64,000 nt of DNA, taken from NCBI RefSeq assembly GCF_013402915.1, contig NC_050720.1, positions 806,001 through 870,000 on the forward strand, read 5' to 3'. A model generated the notes under the pieces. The model was not told the DNA's origin, did no database searches, and worked only from the letters and a program-made list of their open reading frames with translations. A program made the position numbers and the translations under genes. Source of the DNA: Zygotorulaspora mrakii (Eukaryota > Ascomycota > Saccharomycetes > Saccharomycetales > Saccharomycetaceae). Positions 38,501-48,661 of the stretch are shown in pieces (within the stretch, counting starts at the first letter, position 1; the number at the start of each line of letters is the position of its first letter).

Positions 38501-40305
38501 ATTCTACTGCACAGGGACCTTCTGGAGTAGCTCAAGCTACTTCTTTAAGAGAATCTGTCCACTCAATATTATCACAAACCCTCAAACTTCCAGAAACTCC
38601 TGAATCCCGTAAGGTTGGAGATTGTGCGGCTCCAAATGGAGTACAAATACACTCTGCCGGTCAAAATGGATTTTATAGAGGTCAATCACGACAAAGTCAG
38701 CTGTTCAACGACGATCTTTACGGAGAGCTTGCAGTTGAAGCAGCTAAAGAGAAATCCTCCGACAGCAGTGCTGAAACCGTATCGGGTCATAACACGAAAG
38801 AAGTTGACGCTCAGAAAAACCATCCTGATACTACTGCTCCAATCCAAATTATCGAAAGTCCAACAATCAAACAAATTACTCCTTCTGAACAAATAGGATC
38901 AGAAAAAAGAATATCCACGGTGGAAAACTTTGAAGTTAACATTTCGCAATATGATGGAAAGGAAACAACCGAAAAAAACCGTATCTTTCCCATCATCCCT
39001 ACGTTAGACCCTCCAAAACTTGGTTTCGAAAGATCTACTTCCTTTGTTGAGTTATTCAGGGGAATGAGATTGATATTAGATGAAAATGATGCGCAATATA
39101 ATTGGAAACGTCTGTCCAGCGAGAGTTCCTTGAATGAAAAGCAAGCGTTCATCGCTCCAATTCAAAATGCTCATATCTTCAAAACTTTAGCTCAAGATCC
39201 TGATAGAAGGTTGGGTCCGCCGCAAGAGGGCAATCAGATCGAAATGGTCAAAATCCCGTCTTCGCCAACGGGCAAGTTGTCAACTGAGGATTCTTCCGGT
39301 ATTCCGGATCTTGCAAACGATACTAGTGCTCGAAAACTGAACAACTCTAATCAGAGTGTGGTGTTGCAAAACATTCCCGGTTTACCTTTAGATGACAGCG
39401 AGTCAAAATTAAATACACAACCCAAACCGTCTTTCTTAGCTGCACCCAATTTCAAGGTACTGAGAACATCTCCGACTAGGATAGTTAATAAGCTCACAAA
39501 GTTGCACGAGGTAAACCGTGATAGTCTGAATTATGATATCTCCTTACCCTTAGACCTAGACATGGTCTCAAACAAACGCTGGGTTGAACTGGAGCTTCCA
39601 TCACAAGAGGATTTACAAGGCGATAAGTTCTATACGCCAGCCGAACAACACAATAGTGAATTTCCAAAAGAGGCTTTAGAAATTGATGATCACTCGACTG
39701 CCTCAGAGTTTGCAAAAGAAGCTAACGAGACCTCACAGGAAACTTCGATAGAGGATTCTTCTAAACTAATTGATGCTGAGGATTTGCTTGAAGATATGGA
39801 ATTCAGCTCTTTTCATATGACCTTCGATGCATCTGTTTCTAAAGACGATATTTCAAACTATACTTCATCGCCAGTACAGCATGACAATAATGTGAACCCA
39901 CAATGCCCGACGACGAGGCACGTACGTCAGGAGCCAGTACTATATAGACTTCCCAAAGATATTTTCTCAACCTCAAGAACCATTTCTCAGTTGAATGATG
40001 GGGGTATCGGAGAAAGAATTGGACATGGAAGAAACCCCTCCCTGGATGACGATCCTATATGGGTCTCACCCAGCAAGATTGATTTTTATAATTTGAGCAA
40101 AGACTCTGAAGAATCTACCATGGCTAACAGGAAAGCAGCTGCGCTTCTGGAGTATCCTTACGATAATAAGACATACGAACATCATAATGAGGATACAAAT
40201 TCTTTAAGAGAACTTTCTTATGCATACCTGGCAAGTTTTGTTGGCTCAGATCAAGAGAGCGAAAGGTTCGACGATAAGCCCGTCCGTTTGCATTTTTGCG
40301 ACTAA
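35563..40305 (+). CDS. BUD3: Axial bud-site selection protein Bud3
   Basis: 1580 residues (1636 in S. cerevisiae). Marks the mother-bud neck with Bud4 for axial budding and acts as a Cdc42 GEF in early G1. The DH-like GEF domain lies at about 250-450 ([21 protein letters not shown], then [25 protein letters not shown]). A PH-like domain follows to about 640. The rest is a long polar, probably disordered region with basic KKRKSI stretches near 845 and short conserved islands such as FQRS/[15 protein letters not shown] near 1155 and a C-terminal [14 protein letters not shown]. Full-length, no frameshift. Confidence 0.96.
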   Translation: [1580 protein letters not shown]

Positions 40306-40365
40306 TATAGAGTCATAGGAAATAAATATTAATAAACGAGAATTTATGCGTAGTCTGTACTTGTT

Positions 40366-40847
40366 TCAATTGAACATAACAGCTCTAGGATCCGTCGGAG
40401 TGCCATCTGCCGCGATTCCATGCTGATGAAATTTTCTCTCAATATAAAGCAATCTAGCTTTGTCAAAATTCAAATGGTCCTCCCTCATAATTTTACTAAT
40501 TTCGGCTTTAGCGAGTTCGTCTAAACCTGATCTCGAATCCTCTTCATTTTGAGAAATTATGTCAAAATTATGTGAGCTCAATCCCGATTCTAAATCGTCA
40601 ACAAAGGAGTCATTAAGATTGATAGAGTAACCAAAACTTCTTTTCATTCTAAAGTACCACTCTCTTATTTTATAAACTAGACAGGAATAGGCATTGGAAT
40701 AGAGAATTGTTAGTAATAAAGATACAGTCTGGTTTCTGAGCATCAACTTTTCATACCAATTTTTTGCTTGTTGTAGTACACAACAGCGACAAGACAGCAT
40801 ATCAGAAATAAAAATGCTGTTAGTTTAGATAGTGGAAGACTGCTCAT
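40366..40847 (-). CDS. YCL012C orthologue, small single-span protein (spliced)
   Basis: Exon 1 at 40757-40847 and exon 2 at 40366-40676 give 133 residues. The 80-nt intron (40677-40756) has a GTATGA donor, a perfect TACTAAC branch at 40709-40715 and a TCTAG acceptor; only this acceptor keeps frame. Exon 1 supplies a hydrophobic N-terminal anchor (LTAFLFLICCLVAVVYY) and exon 2 the conserved body (SGLDELAKAEISKIMREDHL, then GIAADGTPTDPRAVMFN). S. cerevisiae YCL012C is likewise intron-containing, small, and located between BUD3 and GBP2. Function unknown. Confidence 0.88.
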
Positions 40848-41113
40848 CTTGATTAATATTCCGACCCTCAGTTAGCTTGTTTTATGACTACCATAAAATA
40901 TTCAGAACATCCTTTACTTTTACGTTAAGGTTAATAAAGCTAGGAGCGAAATTGAAAGCCGCTTAGTATTACGTTACTTTTTTTTAACGGATATATACAT
41001 ATATAGAAACAAGCAATAGCAGTAATTCTACGATACTATTACCATATTTAATTTTTTGTTTGCCTTACACCAAGAGTAATTACTTTGAACATGGCTCACT
41101 GTTGCGGAGTACA

Positions 41114-42768
41114 CTAATTGCGTTTGGCGTAAGATATGTCAAGATCGCATCCCCCATAGTTATAATTGTTCAATCTCTCAATACACACATCCGCATCTTC
41201 GATGTTGGCATACTCAACGACAGCAATGCCCGTAGGAGAACCGTCTGCATTAAGCGTTAACTCTGCATTGATGACTTTACCAATTGTTTCGAAAAGGTCA
41301 TATAAATCACTTGTGGCTGTAGAGAATGGCAGGTTAGCACAGTAGATAAGACTACTTCTTTCACCACTTCCAGTGACACCTTTCGTGAATTCAGAACCAG
41401 ATGGTGGTGCGGTTGATGTAGTGAACTCGACAGCTGCTGGCTCGGTTTCTACAGGAGCCTCTGAAGATTCAAAAGGCTCTTTTCTTTCATTTCCAGCAAT
41501 GTTACGGCCTTGTCTAACATCTAGTGGTCTTCCCTCAAGTTCATAGCCGTTGTATCTTTGAATAGCCTCTTCCATTTCTTCTAATGTTCCGTATATGACA
41601 GTCCCAAAACCTCTAGAATAACCATTTCGATCCATTTCAACGTCTGCACGGATCACTCTTCCACACTCTTTGAACATGTCTTTCAAAGCTTGCCAATTGA
41701 TGGAATATGGGAGATTAGCGACGAAAACTTCAAAGGTAGCCTGCGGTTGCTGATGCTGATCCGGATACGGTTGTCTAGCTGCGCGCCCGCTTCGTTGTCT
41801 AACCGGAAGTCTTTCACGCGAACTTTCAGGTGGTGGATTGTCCTGTCTGACAAAAACTTGACGGTCCATGAAATACGAAGCATCAAACTTACGAATCGCT
41901 TCATCGACATCTTCTGAGTTGGTGTATTCAACCGTACCCATGCCTCTGTGGTGACCTCTGGAGGTGATAATATCCGCGCGAACAACTTCACCTATTTCTG
42001 AAAAATGGTCCTTCAAATCCTCTGGAGTACAGTCATAAGTCAAATTTCCAACGAAAATACTATTGCCATAGTTCCTATTAACTTTTTCGTCGTACGTACT
42101 ATCGAGTTCTCTCGCCAAAACTGGTCCATAGTCACCTCTAGCCGCTCTAAAACGTCCCCTTCTTCCATCATCACGGAAACCACCACGACCGCGACCACGT
42201 CCACGTCCAGAAGTGAAATCACCTCTACCGAAGTCTGACCGTCTTCCTTCATATCTTCCACCATATCCACCCCTTGAACGGGAATAGCCGTACTCTCTTT
42301 GGTTTCCACCATATGATCGCTCATCACTTACATGACGATGAACGGGTGATCTCGACCTGCTGCGTTGATCATCCTGTAAGAAGTTAAAGAAAAAACATCG
42401 TATTAGTAAATCAAGTAACCAAAATAGACAAATGAAATGAAAAAATAAGGAGACATTATCGAATATATCACAACCACAAGAACTGAAAACCACATTCACC
42501 TGCTCTCTAATACCTAAATAGATTCGTCACGATCTTCATTGCTCAAGCCTTTCATTCAAATATAGTGCACCACATTATTTCTCAACAACACAGATTTTGA
42601 AATACAATAATGCCACCAAAACGGAGAGCACACTGCAATTGAGCTCCATTTCTTCATTGTCCTCCAATAATTTTTCAATCTTTTCAAAATTCCACAACAG
42701 GTGCAAAAACCTCAATGTGGAAATGTCAGCACACTTACATATCCCCCACTCCTATCCAATTCAGACAT
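41114..42768 (-). CDS. HRB1: Poly(A) RNA-binding protein Hrb1/Gbp2 (spliced)
   Basis: Exon 1 at 42739-42768 (10 codons, starting MSELDRSGGY) and exon 2 at 41114-42373 give 429 residues. The 365-nt intron (42374-42738) has a GTAAGT donor, a TACTAAT branch near the 3' end and a TACAG acceptor, joined at phase 0. S. cerevisiae HRB1 has a similarly placed intron. After an SR/RGG-rich N-terminus come three RRMs at about 113-188, 221-296 and 352-427 (SIFVGNLTYDCTPEDL, FEVFVANLPYS, LIYCANLPFSTATSDL). SR-like factor loaded onto mRNA by TREX for quality-controlled export. As a non-duplicated gene it stands for both HRB1 and GBP2. The ORF extending upstream into the intron is not the protein. Confidence 0.92.
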
Positions 42769-42935
42769 TGCACTTATAACCTATTCAAACCAATGACCGT
42801 AAAGATTCTTATGATATTCTTATTCTGCTCCCAATTCCCATTTTTCACTAACTAACGATAAATTTTTGCTTGATGGCTCACCTAGCCGAACTGCAAGAAA
42901 CGTCCAAGGATATATCATGTTGGACGACAATACAA

Positions 42936-43706
42936 TCAACGTTTAGCTGGCGTTGAAGAAATTGATGGGTATGGAAGCACCAGACGTCTCGTTACTTCAG
43001 TTTCCTTGTCTACTTCTTCCTCACCATCGAATCTCAGTTTGCATATGCCATCTCTTTTGGTTCCAATCACCATTGCGGGGTAGAAAGTCGTTGTTTCAGG
43101 ATATCTGGCCAAGACCTTCGTCCCTGGTGGATAGTTAGGTACCTGTGGTTTTGTGAGATGTGCTGGCGGAATAAATATGAGATCTTTCCAATTGCATTTG
43201 AAAAGCTTCCCTGTATTGCCCAGCTCATCTGGTTCTGGATCTCTGACTTCGAACTTCATACCGTCCGGCGACACCCTAACGACTTCGCATTGAAACCACT
43301 CGCCTTCCCCGCCCTTTCGTGGCTTGTATGCAACTTCAGAGCCTACTCGAATTGGCCCCGATGGATTGTACTGGCTTACCCAGTAGCATTTTCCATAATC
43401 GCCTTCACCATTATCTGATCGACTTGAATCGGCTTCCTCAAGAACCTGTATTTCTGCAAGTTCCTTGTTAGATACGTGTTCTATAACTGCTTGCAAATTT
43501 GATCTTACTGCATCTAGTAACCTTTGAGCTCTCTTAACGTTTTCGAGATGTTCTTCAAAATGAGTTAAATGGGATTGCACTTGTTCCTCAGGTAAATTAG
43601 CGAAATTTATTCGTTTCGAATTCACATCATCATCGAATGCTAAAACTTCATTGGCGTTGTATATATCCTGGAGGGATGATATCACAATGTCCCATTGGCC
43701 ATCCAT
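42936..43706 (-). CDS. SGF29: SAGA subunit Sgf29
   Basis: 256 residues (259 in S. cerevisiae). The tandem Tudor domain reads H3K4 di- and trimethylation and recruits the SAGA HAT module. The N-terminal half is helical (ENVKRAQRLLDAVRSNLQAV). The Tudor pair is at about 115-256 with VGSEVAYKPRKGGEGEWFQCEV and, in the second Tudor, GTKVLARYPETTTFYPAMVIG, which supplies the aromatic cage residues. Position between HRB1/GBP2 and ILV6 fits YCL010C. Confidence 0.96.
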   Translation of the reverse strand: MDGQWDIVISSLQDIYNANEVLAFDDDVNSKRINFANLPEEQVQSHLTHFEEHLENVKRAQRLLDAVRSNLQAVIEHVSNKELAEIQVLEEADSSRSDNGEGDYGKCYWVSQYNPSGPIRVGSEVAYKPRKGGEGEWFQCEVVRVSPDGMKFEVRDPEPDELGNTGKLFKCNWKDLIFIPPAHLTKPQVPNYPPGTKVLARYPETTTFYPAMVIGTKRDGICKLRFDGEEEVDKETEVTRRLVLPYPSISSTPAKR

Positions 43707-44068
43707 CTTCTTCGATGTTTACCAGAGTCGTCAAACAAGAGCAGAGCTGAAGACAACACGTAGCCAATAAGAGAACGATAGAACAATTGATCTGAGTTGC
43801 TCTGTAGAAGTACTCAAACGTTCTTAAACGATCGTGAAACCCCTGTATATCAATACTGTCTACGAAGGGTCTTCACAATTCTTATTTAGAGAGGAATTAG
43901 ATATTACGTGTAGAGCGACATTTACTTAAAAGTGTTTTTTTTCACCATTTAATACATCTAGGATAAGATTCCTGACAAAACTGTTGTAGAAGACATACGA
44001 AAGCTGTCGCATTACGAGCTCATTGAATCTATCATTTGTGTCTGAAAGCTAGGTTCGCCACTGAGGTA
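43707..44068. other. Divergent promoter region SGF29/MRPL2
   Basis: 362 bp between divergent genes. An in-frame TTG upstream of MRPL2 (44036) was not taken as a start. No motif recognised with confidence. Confidence 0.35.
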
Positions 44069-45193
44069 ATGTCAATATCTACGTTGAGTGCTCTGAGCAG
44101 CTGCATTGGATCCGCTAGGAGAAATGCTTGTTTGATTTTAACTCAGGTGCGTACCGCTACCAAGAGAGCTGCTGGCTCTAGAACCTCTATGAAGGACTCT
44201 GCCGGGAGACGGCTGGGTCCAAAGAAGTATGAAGGTCAGCAAGTAAAAGTTGGTGAGATCATAATGAGACAGCGTGGTACAAAATTTTTTCCCGGTGAAA
44301 ATGTTGGAATTGGTAAAGATCATACTATATACGCAAAGGAACCTGGGGTGGTACGCTATTACTTAGATCCATTCCACCCCAAACGTAAATTCATTGGAGT
44401 ATCCTTAAGTCGTGAACTGAGGTTGCCACTACCTCATTTTGAACCAAGAGTCAGGAGATTCGGTCGTCAAGTGATAAAAGCAGCTTCGAGGGCTAAGCAG
44501 GAAGACCTAGTATTACCAAGGAAAAAAAATATGGTCAGAGATGACATCATCGCTCAGTTGGATACTCGTGAGACCAGGAGAAAAGAACTTGCAAAAGAAT
44601 ATATCACAATTCTACGTGACAATTTGAAGATTGACATCAAAAGCGATGAAATCGCCACGTCTTACTTAATACGTCTAAGGTCTTGTGTAAAGAATGGCAT
44701 GACTTTGGAAGAATCCCAATTCAATGCAAAGTATTATTTAGAGTACGAAGCCAGATTGCAAAGTAAAAGAGAAAAATGGGAGGAACAAAAATCAGAAGAT
44801 TACCTGAATCAAATCAAGGAAACCATCCAATTACTGAACAAAAGCATCTCCTTTGACAATAAATTGAATTTAATAAGATACATCTCTGACGAGGAGAAGA
44901 AGAGTATGAAAGATCAATTCATTGAAGAACTTAATGAGCGGGCATCGGTGATACAAACTAAGAAGCAGAAAAATGACACAAGAAAGCTTTTCTCTACTGC
45001 AAGTGACTTCTTGAGCTTTTCAGAGGAGGTTAGGTTACGCAGAAAATACTTGAAGCCAATACAGCCTGAAAACCAATTTACCGTTGCCGAGAAACCAACA
45101 AAATCAGGGTTCGTTTTGAGACGCTTCAACTATGAGAAGAGTAGAGTTGAAATTATTCCAAGGAGAAAAGAAGCCTTTTTAAATAAGCTTTAA
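44069..45193 (+). CDS. MRPL2: Mitochondrial large-subunit ribosomal protein bL27m
   Basis: 374 residues from the ATG at 44069 (371 in S. cerevisiae). Presequence of about 25-40 residues ending near VRTATKRAAGS. The bL27 core follows: KRAAGSRTSMKDSAGRRLGPKKY, then GEIIMRQRGTKFFPGENVGIGKDHTIYA, at about 30-105. The remaining 260 residues are the fungal mitochondrial extension, highly charged and helical. Between SGF29 and ILV6. Confidence 0.96.
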   Translation: MSISTLSALSSCIGSARRNACLILTQVRTATKRAAGSRTSMKDSAGRRLGPKKYEGQQVKVGEIIMRQRGTKFFPGENVGIGKDHTIYAKEPGVVRYYLDPFHPKRKFIGVSLSRELRLPLPHFEPRVRRFGRQVIKAASRAKQEDLVLPRKKNMVRDDIIAQLDTRETRRKELAKEYITILRDNLKIDIKSDEIATSYLIRLRSCVKNGMTLEESQFNAKYYLEYEARLQSKREKWEEQKSEDYLNQIKETIQLLNKSISFDNKLNLIRYISDEEKKSMKDQFIEELNERASVIQTKKQKNDTRKLFSTASDFLSFSEEVRLRRKYLKPIQPENQFTVAEKPTKSGFVLRRFNYEKSRVEIIPRRKEAFLNKL

Positions 45194-45341
45194 ACATCTA
45201 CTGTATATTTGGACTTGTATATAAATTGCGACATTCATAATGACAAACATAAAGTCGTTTCTGTTGATCTGTTATTGAAAGTGATGAATTACATCATAAA
45301 GATTAAATAGTAAACAACTTAGAGTTAAGTCTTGCTGTGAA

Positions 45342-46244
45342 TCAACCTGGAGGAAGCTGGCTAACGTCAACAATTTCGTTGACCTTCTCAATATCTTCCT
45401 CAGTTTCTGCACCATTTTGGATTGGGATTCTTGGTAAGGCCATCATACCACTTCTAGCACATTCGAGAACACCGAATGGCTCAATCAATTTCATGAATGC
45501 GCTAATACGTGAAGGCTTGGCCGATAGTTCAACGATACAACTCGAATCACTGATATCAACCACTTTGCCGCCAAAGTTCCTAGCTAAGTTAGAAATATCA
45601 TTCAAATGTTCATGTTTCAATCTTAAGACTTCACTCATTGGTAGATTAGTAGGATGGAATTGTTTCTCTCTGATTTCGGATACCAACTCACCGGAGTTTG
45701 AAACATCAACTGTACTCTTATGATGATGCAACAACAAATCTTCAAAGTATTCAGCACCAAGGAGGGACACACGCGTGAGTAGCAGTTCTCTTTTTATAAT
45801 TTCAGAGTTAGAATAGTCCAAAACCGCATAAACTGGGACCAAATCTTCAATTTGTCTTCTAGCCTGCTCAATAACGCCATCCTGACCTTGCAAAACCATT
45901 GTCATTCTGCTTAAATCCTTAACTTCAGTGTTACAAACAACCAGAGAATCAATATTGAAGCCTCTGGCAGCCAAAGTCCCAGTCACTCTTGATAGAACAC
46001 CAGGTTCATTTTGAACCAAACAGTTTAACACATGCTGTTTTTTGGGTTGCCGAGATGGTGCTGGAGTTTCGTACAATATCGAAGAAACCGCACTGTTAGC
46101 GCTCCATGATGGTGTTTCTAACGTTGGCAATGGTGGCCTAATCGTGTTTTTGTGAAGCTGCTTATAGGCAAGAGCAGAAGTGGAAGAAGAGCCATGACGC
46201 ACTAGGCATCTCTTCAGATCTCTGCGACAAACCGAACCGATCAT
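45342..46244 (-). CDS. ILV6: Acetolactate synthase regulatory subunit
   Basis: 300 residues (309 in S. cerevisiae). Mitochondrial regulatory subunit of acetohydroxyacid synthase; confers valine feedback inhibition on the catalytic Ilv2. A presequence occupies about the first 60 residues. The ACT domain starts at about 70 (HVLNCLVQNEPGVLSRVTGTLAARGFNIDSL), and the C-terminal regulatory domain is at about 190-290. Convergent with MRPL2. Confidence 0.97.
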   Translation of the reverse strand: MIGSVCRRDLKRCLVRHGSSSTSALAYKQLHKNTIRPPLPTLETPSWSANSAVSSILYETPAPSRQPKKQHVLNCLVQNEPGVLSRVTGTLAARGFNIDSLVVCNTEVKDLSRMTMVLQGQDGVIEQARRQIEDLVPVYAVLDYSNSEIIKRELLLTRVSLLGAEYFEDLLLHHHKSTVDVSNSGELVSEIREKQFHPTNLPMSEVLRLKHEHLNDISNLARNFGGKVVDISDSSCIVELSAKPSRISAFMKLIEPFGVLECARSGMMALPRIPIQNGAETEEDIEKVNEIVDVSQLPPG

Positions 46245-46750
46245 ATTCGATGTCTATTTTTCACGCAACTTTGAAGTCTGATATAACCGTCCTCAACTGA
46301 CACTGTTGAACTTTTTTGTAATTCATTCATTATCAATTTTGATTTTTCGTTTCGATGAAAAAAAAAATCAAAAAAAAAAATCAGTGAGTCAGAAGCACAA
46401 GCTACTGTTATCTCACTACAATTCGTGAAAGAACGATTGATTTATCAACTTAACCACCCTTGGGTAAGATAAACTTTTTAAAACTAAACTACTATACGGT
46501 CTTGAAACTTCACACTCCTCAGTACTTTAGTGCGATTTAAAATTCCTAATCCCTAATTAAGAGGTATACGACACTCTATTTATGCTGCTCCAATTGCCTG
46601 TAACTACTAATACATAAGGAATTGGACATCAAAATTGTGCTAAAGTTAAAGCGCTAAGAGAGGGTCTTTCAACCATCAAGAATATCATTGGATGAGATCT
46701 TTTCGTAACTAGTTCAAAACAAAGGCGTTGCCTAAAGTTTTGATTGCTTT
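46245..46750. other. Intergenic region IDP2-ILV6
   Basis: Promoter of ILV6 and 3' region of IDP2. It contains two A-runs interrupted by TC at about 46359-46380 and a Gcn4 site. No gene. Confidence 0.45.
46385..46391 (+). promoter_or_regulatory. Gcn4 site of ILV6
   Basis: TGAGTCA is an exact match to the Gcn4 core TGA(C/G)TCA, 141 bp upstream of the ILV6 start and next to poly-A tracts that favour open chromatin. General amino-acid control of ILV6 is expected. Confidence 0.65.
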
Positions 46751-47989
46751 TCAACGAAACGCAGCTGCATACTGCTTTAGAAGTCTGACCTCAACTGATT
46801 CGATGAATTGCTCTGTAGTGACGTATGAAGATCTATCGGTTTTTCCGAGAATCAGTGCCAAATCCTTTGTCATAATTGCATCTTCTTGGACAGTATCGAT
46901 CGTTGCTCTTTCCAATAGTTCACCAAATTTCACTACGTCTGGGGTATTGTCCAGTTTACCTCTCTGAATAATACCTCTTGACCAGGCGAAGATTGAAGCA
47001 ATGGAATTTGTAGAAGTTTCCTTGCCTTGCTGATGTTGTCTAAAATGCCTTGTGACCGTACCATGGGCAGCCTCACTTTCAAAGGTTTTACCATCAGGAG
47101 TAACCAATACCGACGTCATTAAACCCAAAGATCCAAACCCTTGTGCTACAATATCCGATTCGACGTCACCATCGTAGTTCTTCATGGCGATGATGTACCC
47201 CCCTTTTGATTTTAGCATCTGGGCAACCATATCGTCGATTAAGCGATGCTCATACCAGATGCCGGCTTTTTCAAACTTGTCTTTATACTTCGCAGCATAC
47301 ATACCCTCGAAAACGTCTTTGAACTTACCATCATACTTCTTCAAAATTGTGTTTTTGGTGGTTGAGTACAATGGTAGTTTGCGCTCCAAAGCTAGTTCGA
47401 AAGACGCCTTTGCAAACCCCTCAATGGATTCCGTCGTATTATACATTGCCAAAGCAACCCCTCCCTTTTCCGGATAATCGAAAACCTTAAGATCCACATC
47501 ATGTGAACCGTCCTTCGATTTGTAAACCAGTCTCAATTCTCCCTCTCCCGGAATAACGATATCAGTTGCCTTGTATTGATCACCGAACGCATGTCTACCG
47601 ATGATTATTGGTTTTTCCCATTGAGGAACAAGTCTGGGAATCCTGGGAATTACGATAGGTTCACGGAAGACTGTACCTCCAAGAATATTTCTGATGGTGC
47701 CGTTTGGGGATTTCCACATTTTTTTCAAATGAAATTCCTCCACACGGGCTTCATCGGGAGTGATAGTCGCACATTTGACTGCAACACCGTACTTTAAAGT
47801 TGCCTCTGCAGATTCAACGGTAACCTTGTCATCAGTATCATCCCGATTTGTCACTGAAAGATCGAAGTATTTCAAATCAGCGTTCAAGAATGGAAAGATT
47901 AATTTCTCTTTAATTAACTGCCATATAATCCTTGTTTGCTCATCTCCATCCATTTCCACAATGGGATTTAAGACTTGAACTTTTTTCAT
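46751..47989 (-). CDS. IDP2: NADP-isocitrate dehydrogenase, cytosolic
   Basis: 412 residues from the ATG ending at 47989, the same length as S. cerevisiae Idp2. Converts isocitrate to 2-oxoglutarate with NADPH production. Family segments: [20 protein letters not shown] at the N-terminus, [20 protein letters not shown], the [22 protein letters not shown] block and [30 protein letters not shown]. There is no presequence after this ATG and no PTS1 (it ends AAAFR), so a cytosolic enzyme is inferred. Next to PYP1 (YNL010W), where S. cerevisiae has peroxisomal IDP3, so it represents the ancestor of both IDP2 and IDP3. The frame is open 31 codons further upstream without an ATG. Confidence 0.95.
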   Translation of the reverse strand: MKKVQVLNPIVEMDGDEQTRIIWQLIKEKLIFPFLNADLKYFDLSVTNRDDTDDKVTVESAEATLKYGVAVKCATITPDEARVEEFHLKKMWKSPNGTIRNILGGTVFREPIVIPRIPRLVPQWEKPIIIGRHAFGDQYKATDIVIPGEGELRLVYKSKDGSHDVDLKVFDYPEKGGVALAMYNTTESIEGFAKASFELALERKLPLYSTTKNTILKKYDGKFKDVFEGMYAAKYKDKFEKAGIWYEHRLIDDMVAQMLKSKGGYIIAMKNYDGDVESDIVAQGFGSLGLMTSVLVTPDGKTFESEAAHGTVTRHFRQHQQGKETSTNSIASIFAWSRGIIQRGKLDNTPDVVKFGELLERATIDTVQEDAIMTKDLALILGKTDRSSYVTTEQFIESVEVRLLKQYAAAFR

Positions 47990-48661
47990 TTTTGTTGCTG
48001 CTATCTGAGATTGAGAACCCTTCACTAAGAAATTGGGATATCGATGTGGGGTAATCACTGTACGATAATCCAAGACAAAATTGAGTAGAAGATATTAAGC
48101 TACATCACTTCTACCTGTGTACACACCCTATATATATATACACATATATATACATATACATTCATATAAAGCGATCAATGCTAACTAACGTCCCCACAAA
48201 TAGCCCTTAATCACAACCTGTATGACCATACCCAAATGGTGTCTGTAAGGACTGTCATCATCCGTTGTGAATTTGGGCTAATATGCATGACAAAGTCTCG
48301 TTGAAATTGCTGAAATGTTCGGGACGTTCGGAGTTTTTTTATTTAGTGACAAAAACAATCGGACCCGGTACCGGTTGCTGGCATTGCCCCGGGAATTCAT
48401 GGATGTGTCGGGTAACACCAGCCTTATTCCGTTTCGTTAGTCATGTTTCGAAAAGTTTCGGATTGGGTGTTTCAGACGGGGTTGTTTCACATCACGCCCG
48501 CAGTTTCAGATGTGAAACTTGTTGAACCTTTTTTTTCGAACTACTCTATCTGGAACATCTGAATTACATTACGTATAAGTCGTACAGAGAATAGGCCAAA
48601 ACTATTTGTTTAAATATTTGGTTAACTATTTGGTTAACTATTTGGCTAACTATTTGGTTAA
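47990..48661. other. Intergenic region IDP2-PYP1
   Basis: IDP2 promoter and PYP1 3' region. It carries a TA-rich block near 48130-48165, a perfect Leu3-type palindrome (separate entry) and a 12-bp minisatellite at its right end. No gene is seen. Confidence 0.5.
48365..48374. promoter_or_regulatory. Leu3-type palindrome upstream of IDP2
   Basis: CCGGTACCGG is a perfect CCGGNNCCGG everted repeat, the best Leu3 consensus in the window, 376 bp upstream of the IDP2 start. The only gene it can serve in the usual upstream position is IDP2, since PYP1 ends to its right on the same strand. Confidence 0.55.

Noticed and set aside
42374..42499. Upstream part of the HRB1 frame as coding
   Set aside because: Hydrophobic translation of the intron; the GTAAGT donor, branch and TACAG acceptor give a better MSE... 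first exon at 42739-42768.
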